Of a DNA stretch of 64,000 nt, positions 58,601 through 64,000 are shown piece after piece. Under the pieces are notes generated by a model. It was given only the letters and a program-made list of their open reading frames with translations, was not told the origin of the DNA and ran no database searches. The stretch covers positions 95,260,792-95,324,791 of the forward strand of contig CM035153.1 in the NCBI GenBank assembly GCA_020205615.1. Reading direction: 5' to 3'. Positions within the stretch are counted from its first letter, which is position 1; every line of letters starts with the position of its first letter. The DNA is from Panax quinquefolius. Its lineage: Eukaryota > Streptophyta > Magnoliopsida > Apiales > Araliaceae. Both the position numbers and the translations under genes were made by a program.

Positions 58601-58860
58601 AGATTTTAATTTAAATCCATATGTGTTCACTGTAATAACACAAGTGTCATAGCAATAACTCATAATCCTATCATACATTCTAGGACTAAGCATATAGAAA
58701 TAAGGTATCATTTCATTAGGGATCATGTGCAAAAGGGAACCATATCTTTACAATATATCCCTACTGAAAATCAACTTAATGATGTCTTTACAAAGCCTCT
58801 AGATGAATCCAGGTTTAACAAGTTAATAAGTGAGCTAGGCATGCTTAATTTACAACCATG
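55693..58860 (+). pseudogene. TE9 pol relic: protease, integrase, RT, RNase H (Ty1/copia order)
   Basis: The protease DSG is at 55738-55746 (WYLDSGCSKH). The gag-pre-integrase zinc module (WHRRLSHLN ... CNACQLGK) and the integrase core (MDLFRPI, RSDHGREF, ERKNRT) are in one 363-residue frame. A frame change near 56690 leads to 56856-57329. RT occupies 57384-58073 and beyond ([22 protein letters not shown]); the catalytic motif reads YVDN instead of YVDD, the changed codon at 57924-57926 (AAC). RNase H contains GYTDANFAGCKIDRKSTNG (about 58400) with TAA near 58530. Pol ends at TGA 58858-58860. Integrase before RT proves copia. The element cannot be active. Confidence 0.88.
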
Positions 58861-59390
58861 AAATATATGATCTAGTTTGTGTTAACCATACAGATATAAA
58901 GACTTTGTTCAAAATCGTGGACATGATCAAGGGAAGTCCACGATCGTAGAGCTGCAGTGACATGAAAGACAACGATTGCAGTACAGACTCAACGATCACA
59001 ACTCAAACTCGACGATTGCTAAGCAGACACGACAATTATAGAACAGACTCAACGATCGCAGTTCAGACTCGAAGATTGCTGAGCAGACACGACAATTGCA
59101 GAATAAACTTGACAATCACAAAGGATACCTCAACGATCGTAGTCCTCCCAAAGGTCGCGTCAAGTGTTAAGGGCAAATAAGTATAATCATCCTCAGTTAA
59201 ATTCGTAGAGCCAAGCAGAATTTTACACCTGCCCCACTAAGCAAAATGGAGAGAGGGAAGTTACAAGTACAGTTTGAAAATGCCTTTTTGAAATCAGACG
59301 TTTAAAATCTTACCTCTCTCTTTCTCTCTACAAGTAGAAACCCTAACTCTCAAGAAAGCTCAATCAACCATACTCCTTGTAAAGAAATCA
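58861..59390 (+). repeat. TE9 spacer with 60-bp/20-bp nested tandem repeat
   Basis: Between pol and the third ORF, 58981-59040 and 59041-59100 are two copies of a 60-bp unit. Each unit consists of three related 20-bp subunits of the type CAGACTCAACGATCGCAG. Diverged subunits continue on both sides (58941-59140). The frame 58962-59180 translates them as 20-residue repeats (TDSTI..QTRRLLSRHDN), but with no family signature I treat this as repeat DNA. A CT-rich leader (CTCTCTCTTTCTCTCT, 59311) precedes the ATG of the next ORF. Confidence 0.75.
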
Positions 59391-62300
59391 ATGGCAGTCT
59401 CCAACGTCATCTCGGGCTACAGACTCTGTTTTGATGAGTTCAAAACAGCTGAACCCAAATTTCACAAAACTCTGTCATTGATAAATAAGGTTGGTCTCGA
59501 AGAGGCTCTGGGTACGAGCACGATAATCTACCCTAAGCTGATAAAAGAATTCTACAAAAATGGTGTGTTCGAGAACGACGTCATCACGACAAGGTTCAAG
59601 TACGTGGAAATCAAGTTGAAGGCTGAGGACATCAACCTAGCCCTAGGTTTCAAATCTAAAGGGTTTTCATTCATAGATGGCATAGATTTCCATGAAGGAC
59701 TTAAAAGGATGCATCACAAGAAATTCCCCACTGTCAAAGAATAAAAGAAAACGGAGTTTCCTCAGAGGTACGAATTTCTGGCAGACATTGTTGGAAAATG
59801 CATATCTTTGCAAGAGCTCGAGCCATGATTACGTAAATGAAAATCTGACTCAAGCTCATGATGACCATCGGTTGTGGGATCTGACTTAACTATGGAGCCT
59901 ATTTGCTTGAATGGATTGAGAAGTGGATTCTCAGCTCAAAAAATTCAAAGAGCTCCGGGAAGATGCTCTGAGTCCAGTGAAGGAGAATCAATTAATCCAA
60001 ACAGACGAATGACCCAGCAACTGTTTGAAAACTGGAAAAGGAATCCAGCTAAAAATATATGAATGATGTCTGAGTCCAGTGGTAGGACAGCTGATGCAAA
60101 GGAGTCAGGGATTCCGAGAAATATGTATGTGGTCAAGGAGACTGAAGAAGATGAAGAAGAAACTAATAAGGAAGAACCCTATGCCCTGGTCAGAAAAAGC
60201 AAGGGCAAGAGGAAGCTAAAGGCTCGAATGGCAGAAGAACCCTAAGGGTCTACCACTGAGTCTTCTAACATTGAGACTCTGAGAATCCTAAGAAGAAAAG
60301 AACAGCAGGCTGAGGCAGATGAAGACAGAGCTACCATCTCACACCTGCTGAAGAAGAACAAAAATAGTCACAAGCCCAAGAGGCCATCTGTCTCCTCGAT
60401 CGTATAGTCTCTACCTATCAGAGAGACCAGATTGGACGCCTCCCCCAGAGAAGTTGCTGCACCAGAGACTGGCTGATCAATAGTTCAGAGCTGAAGCTAA
60501 AGGAAGAGTTGAGGTTGTGGCTCAGCCTAAAAAGTCCAGAAGAAAACTTGTCAAGAAATACATTCTTGTCAATGAAAAGGTCTTAAAGGAGGAAGATAAA
60601 AGGATAACTCCTGAGAAGGAGCTATCAGAAGCTGAACAAGAAAACACTGCTCAAGCTGAGGGGGAGCTACCTAAAGTTCTCACCCTAGAAAGTGCTCGAG
60701 TTTAGGGGGAGCCACTGGAAATGCAAATAGATGATCACGTTGAGGGGGAGCCTCATGATATCCCCATGACAGAAGAAGCTACTCCTACATAAAATGAGAG
60801 AGAACCAGAGCAAAAACAAAGAGAAGTCATTGATGTAGTGGAATTCTTGAACGAAGTCAGAGAAGAGGACGAAAATGATAAGGTCGAAATCATCGCTGTG
60901 GGCTATGATGGGTACAGGAAAGCTAACTACGATCAGTTATTCTCTTATCTACCCATGATGCCTTTTCATCAAGCTCAAATCCTAAACTCCTGGAATCACA
61001 TGTTTTGGAGCTTCAAAGAATATCCAGCCATCTCTATGATAGCTCATGGATTTCCAGGAAACTTCAACTTTGCCAAACAGCTGATCACAAATGGTTCCTC
61101 TTCAAGAATTGTGCATGAGGTATTATCTATCCCAATCGTTTTCAGAGATAATCATTATCCACTATCTTTTTTTAGCTAATTTTATGAATTTCCAAGCTGG
61201 TTGGAAGTGGTTCTTAATCCACTAAATCAATTCCCAGTTGCAGAATCCCAAAATTTTGTAATTGATGAACCAAATATACCCAACTTCATATTAATCCCAA
61301 CTCCTCTCATCTCTACGATTACTAACTCTAGCCCCATCGTAGAGTCCCTCGCTCAAATCGTAGAGCCACCTACTCCAAACACCCAAACACAGGCCCCTCC
61401 ATCCGATATTCCCTCCTCGTCCACAAATGAATACTTCAACCTTGATCTTGACCTCTACTCATTACAAGATCAATACAAGAGAACACCCCCTCCTCCACAC
61501 ATTCCCCAACTCAATGAACTTCTTTCAGAACTGCCTACCAAAACCGATTTGTCAGATGTGTCAAAGAAAGTGATCAAAGAAATCAATGATAGTCTTGAAG
61601 CACACACTAAACTCATTCAAATGAGACTAAAAAAATGATCAGTGCTGCAAATAGTCTCCCAAGCACCCTAAGCTCTAAGCTCACAAAGAAGCTTAGAGAG
61701 ATCATCAAGGAAATGATTCAGAGCATAAAGGACAGGGATGAGATCCACTTTCTCGCAGCCAAAAGATACAAGGATGTTGTTCTTGTCTTATAGACAACTC
61801 AAGAAACTCAGAATAAACTTATATTAGAGAGCTTCATCAATCTGCAAACTGCCGTAAAAGAGTTCCAACAATTTTACGTAAGCCAAAGACAGCAAACTGA
61901 CACTATTCTAGCAGTCCTCCAACAAAGGGAAGCTCGAACTGATGCTCTTATCAAAGAAAATCGAGAGGACATTGCTCAAACTCAAAGTTAACTCAACGAG
62001 CTTGTCCAAGGAATGACTCGCCTCTCAGAAGATATTCGAACCCTTGATGCTGACATAAAGGGGGAGAATAAAGGAAAAGGAGATCAAGGCAAGGGCAGAG
62101 GCAGAGGCACTTTCTCAGGAGGCAAAGGCACTTTTTCTAGTTGCTCATTCATCAAGGAGTCCTCCAAGGCAGTATCATCAACAGACTCCACGATCTGGCT
62201 ATCATACTCAACGATCTGATGATGAGCCAATTATCATGGCTCAACCATTAAGAAGTCAATGGCCTTCTCCCAGCTCACACGAGGTGACCACAATAGGCCT

Positions 62301-62463
62301 AAGAATGCTAATTGGAGATCCTGCATTCATGAATAGGCACGATCATAATGAAAGACTTAGTTAAAGCTAGCTGGAAGAAATAGCACAAAGAGACGAAGCT
62401 AGCAGGAGAAGAAGAGCTGAGGAATATGCAAATCCTCCGAGAAGAAAAAGGCAAAAGAAATAG
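59391..62463 (+). pseudogene. TE9 third ORF (Sirevirus env-like position), broken
   Basis: Starting at MAVSNVISGY, the first 117 residues contain LIKEFYKNGV and EDINLALGFKSKG. These resemble the plant-transposon domain seen in many ORFs that follow pol. A Lys/Glu-rich region follows (59874-60720), then a globular-looking stretch (60838-61179), a Pro-rich stretch (about 61280-61500) and a coiled coil (61530-62050). The end is a basic tail, PPRRKRQKK, with TAG at 62461-62463. At least ten stops and several frame changes break it. I see no clear signal peptide or membrane helix, so an envelope function is unsupported; only the position matches the env-like ORF of Sireviruses. Confidence 0.65.
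60658..60750 (+). repeat. Three internal polypurine-tract-like boxes
   Basis: AGGGGGAG occurs at 60659-60666, 60704-60711 and 60743-60750, with another at 62059-62066 and the true tract at 62662-62669. Repeated tract-like boxes upstream of the 3' LTR are a described feature of Sireviruses. Confidence 0.75.
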
Positions 62464-62660
62464 AGATAAGTTGAAACTCAACTTTTATTGATATAACTAA
62501 GTTTAAATGTAATATCTATCCTCAAACATCAATAAATTCATGCTTATTCTCTAGAAATTTCAAATGTTCACTGAAATATTAAGTCATATTTACTTTGCTG
62601 CACTGCATATAGAATTTGATAATCATGACAACAAATCTCCTTGGTCATGCCAACATCAAA
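62464..62660 (+). other. TE9 3' untranslated stretch
   Basis: About 200 AT-rich bases between the stop of the third ORF and the polypurine tract. Nothing recognisable. Confidence 0.5.
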
Positions 62661-62671
62661 TAGGGGGAGAT
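62661..62671 (+). other. Polypurine tract of TE9
   Basis: TAGGGGGAGAT directly before the LTR start, matching the Sirevirus tract style. Confidence 0.85.
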
Positions 62672-64000
62672 TATTGGAAGAATGTATATCTTGATTTGAT
62701 GTTTAAAGTAAACATTCATGATTATATGTGAAGTCTTTCAAGGAATATATGTACAAGGACTTAGTGATAGATCAAAATTGTTAGGTTGATCTAAGCTTTC
62801 AATGTTCATCATTCTGTAAATGAATGTATAGATAAAGAGATCAAAGATGTTAGGTTGATCTATATCTTGAAATGTAATAGATAGACTTCAAACAGATTTG
62901 TTGTCTAATGAGCTGATCAAGAGTCTGCAGAAGCCAAGGCAAAATCGTAGAGCATCAAGGATCGTAGTATGACTACCTTGAAGGGCCTCTCCAGAGATCC
63001 TAGAGTGGTCCAAATGTTTGCCGAAGCCAACTCTGAGATCGTAGTGTGCTCTTGGAAACGTAGAGTCTGCAAGACAAGTAAGTGAAGATCGTAGTGTGCC
63101 AGTCCTTAAGAGAAATTGTAGTGTTCTCATTTGGTTGCATCAAGCACCAAGGTGGTAAGACACCACGATAAGAATCGTAGAGTATCATCTGGCTGTGTCA
63201 GAAATTGTAGGCCTTAATCATTTATTCAAAGATAAAATATTAACAAATGTGGAATGGGTTACAAACGTTGAAGTAATCACCTGTCCCAATGGCATAAAAA
63301 TATCCTTAGTATGCAACAAAGAGACGTATTAAAGAAGCTAAGGAAAGGACCATGGGATAGAGGAAAACACCTTTTCAGGTGTTAAGTGAGAAAGCAGTCT
63401 GCTATGTCAATGGGCCAGAATACAATTCAGAAGATATGGGGAAAAGTCTCCATCAAAGTTCAGAAATGTCAAACGCATTAAATGCTTCAACGGATGGATT
63501 CAATGGGCATATTTCAAAGATCACATATATGCAAGACATCTGCAGATGATTCAACTAAGCAAGTAATTGAACAAAAAGGAAAAAATACTCAACGTTCAAC
63601 TCTACGATCTGAGAAAAAGAGAAAGCTTGCACAGCTACTCAGTTCTTTCAAATAAGAGCTTAACGGCAACTGAGTAGCACCAACCAATAACTCAACAACT
63701 ACCAATCAACTGAAGTAAGAGTTCCAAGTCAGAAGGACTTGAAGAGTTTTAAGTGAACTGTGAAGAACCAAGTCTGTTGGACTTGAAGAGTTCAAGAATG
63801 AACTAAGAAGTTCCTAGACTGCTGGTCTAAAAGGAATCTGTGAGATTCAGAAAGTGTAAAAGACATCCTTAGTGGATTTCCTACTCGAGGAGTAGAAGAG
63901 TGGACTAGGAGCTTTAAGTGCTCTGAACCACTTAAAACTGTTGTGTCTATTGCATTCTTGTTATAACTGCTATAACTGTTATAACTGCCTCACTCTCATT
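62672..64000 (+). mobile_element. TE9 3' LTR, partial (runs off the window)
   Basis: It begins TATTGGAAG, a one-base variant of the usual TGTTGGAA start, and continues at least 1,329 bp without reaching the C-rich end seen at 53471. The stretch 62852-63301 matches the 5' LTR with few differences. TTAGGTTGATCTA occurs twice (about 62780 and 62850). GATCGTAG-like words recur at 62944-63182. The part beyond 63302 is absent from the 5' LTR. The last bases contain a short TAACTGCTATAACTGTTATAACTG repeat split over about 25 bp. Confidence 0.87.

Noticed and set aside
58962..59180. 72-codon frame encoding 20-residue repeats
   Set aside because: The repeat is at the DNA level (20/60 bp); there is no domain and no partner copy elsewhere.
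59391..62463. Envelope protein in TE9
   Set aside because: Only the position is env-like; no signal peptide, membrane helix or cleavage site was seen, so I did not call env.
1..64000. Host protein-coding genes
   Set aside because: Every long frame belongs to a retrotransposon domain or is antisense to one; no frame suggests exons of a cellular gene.

Overview
The window is plant nuclear DNA made almost entirely of nested, decayed LTR retrotransposons. I see no host gene, tRNA, rRNA or CRISPR array. The evidence for a plant is the set of families: chromodomain Ty3/gypsy elements of the Tekay/Del type, a Tat/Ogre-type gypsy fragment, a Sirevirus-like Ty1/copia element with a third ORF, and primer-binding sites matching initiator-methionine tRNA. 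The DNA is AT-rich with TATAAATAG promoters. A eudicot seems likely, but I cannot name the species.

Layout, with working names. TE1 (1-5192, minus) is a gypsy element of family T1: LTR fragment, gag-protease remnant and a 2.4 kb 5' LTR. TE2 (5193-12213, minus) is a degenerate Ty1/copia element with a 1.96 kb LTR. A T1 LTR fragment follows (12214-12602). TE3 (12603-22386, plus) is a gypsy element of family T2 with an extra ORF before gag and an unbroken integrase-chromodomain segment. TE4 (22387-30484, minus) has two long T1 LTRs but only 1.8 kb inside. TE5 (30485-38492, plus) is T2 without its 5' end. TE6 (38493-42730, minus) is T2 cut inside pol and ending at a 100-N assembly gap. TE7 (about 42831-46350, plus) is a Tat-type gag-protease fragment. 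TE8 (46424-52960, plus) is T1 with its 3' LTR. TE9 (52961 to the window end, plus) is a Sirevirus-like copia element whose 3' LTR runs off the window.

In a working element gag would form the particle, protease would cut the polyprotein, reverse transcriptase-RNase H would copy the RNA from the tRNA primer, integrase would insert the cDNA, and in T1 and T2 a C-terminal chromodomain would bias targeting to chromatin. Every copy here carries stops, frameshifts, deletions or active-site changes, so none looks autonomous.

The most interesting material is (i) an acidic, coiled-coil pre-gag ORF in T2 elements TE3 and TE6, which reappears fused to the T1 gag leader as the one uninterrupted ORF of pol-less TE4; (ii) hairpin-forming tandem arrays in the transcribed part of T1 LTRs, which largely account for LTR length differences; (iii) a conserved noncoding block between the pre-gag ORF and gag; and (iv) a short GATCGTAG-type motif and repeated polypurine-tract-like boxes spread through TE9. 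All similarity statements are from reading by eye; no alignment or database search was run.
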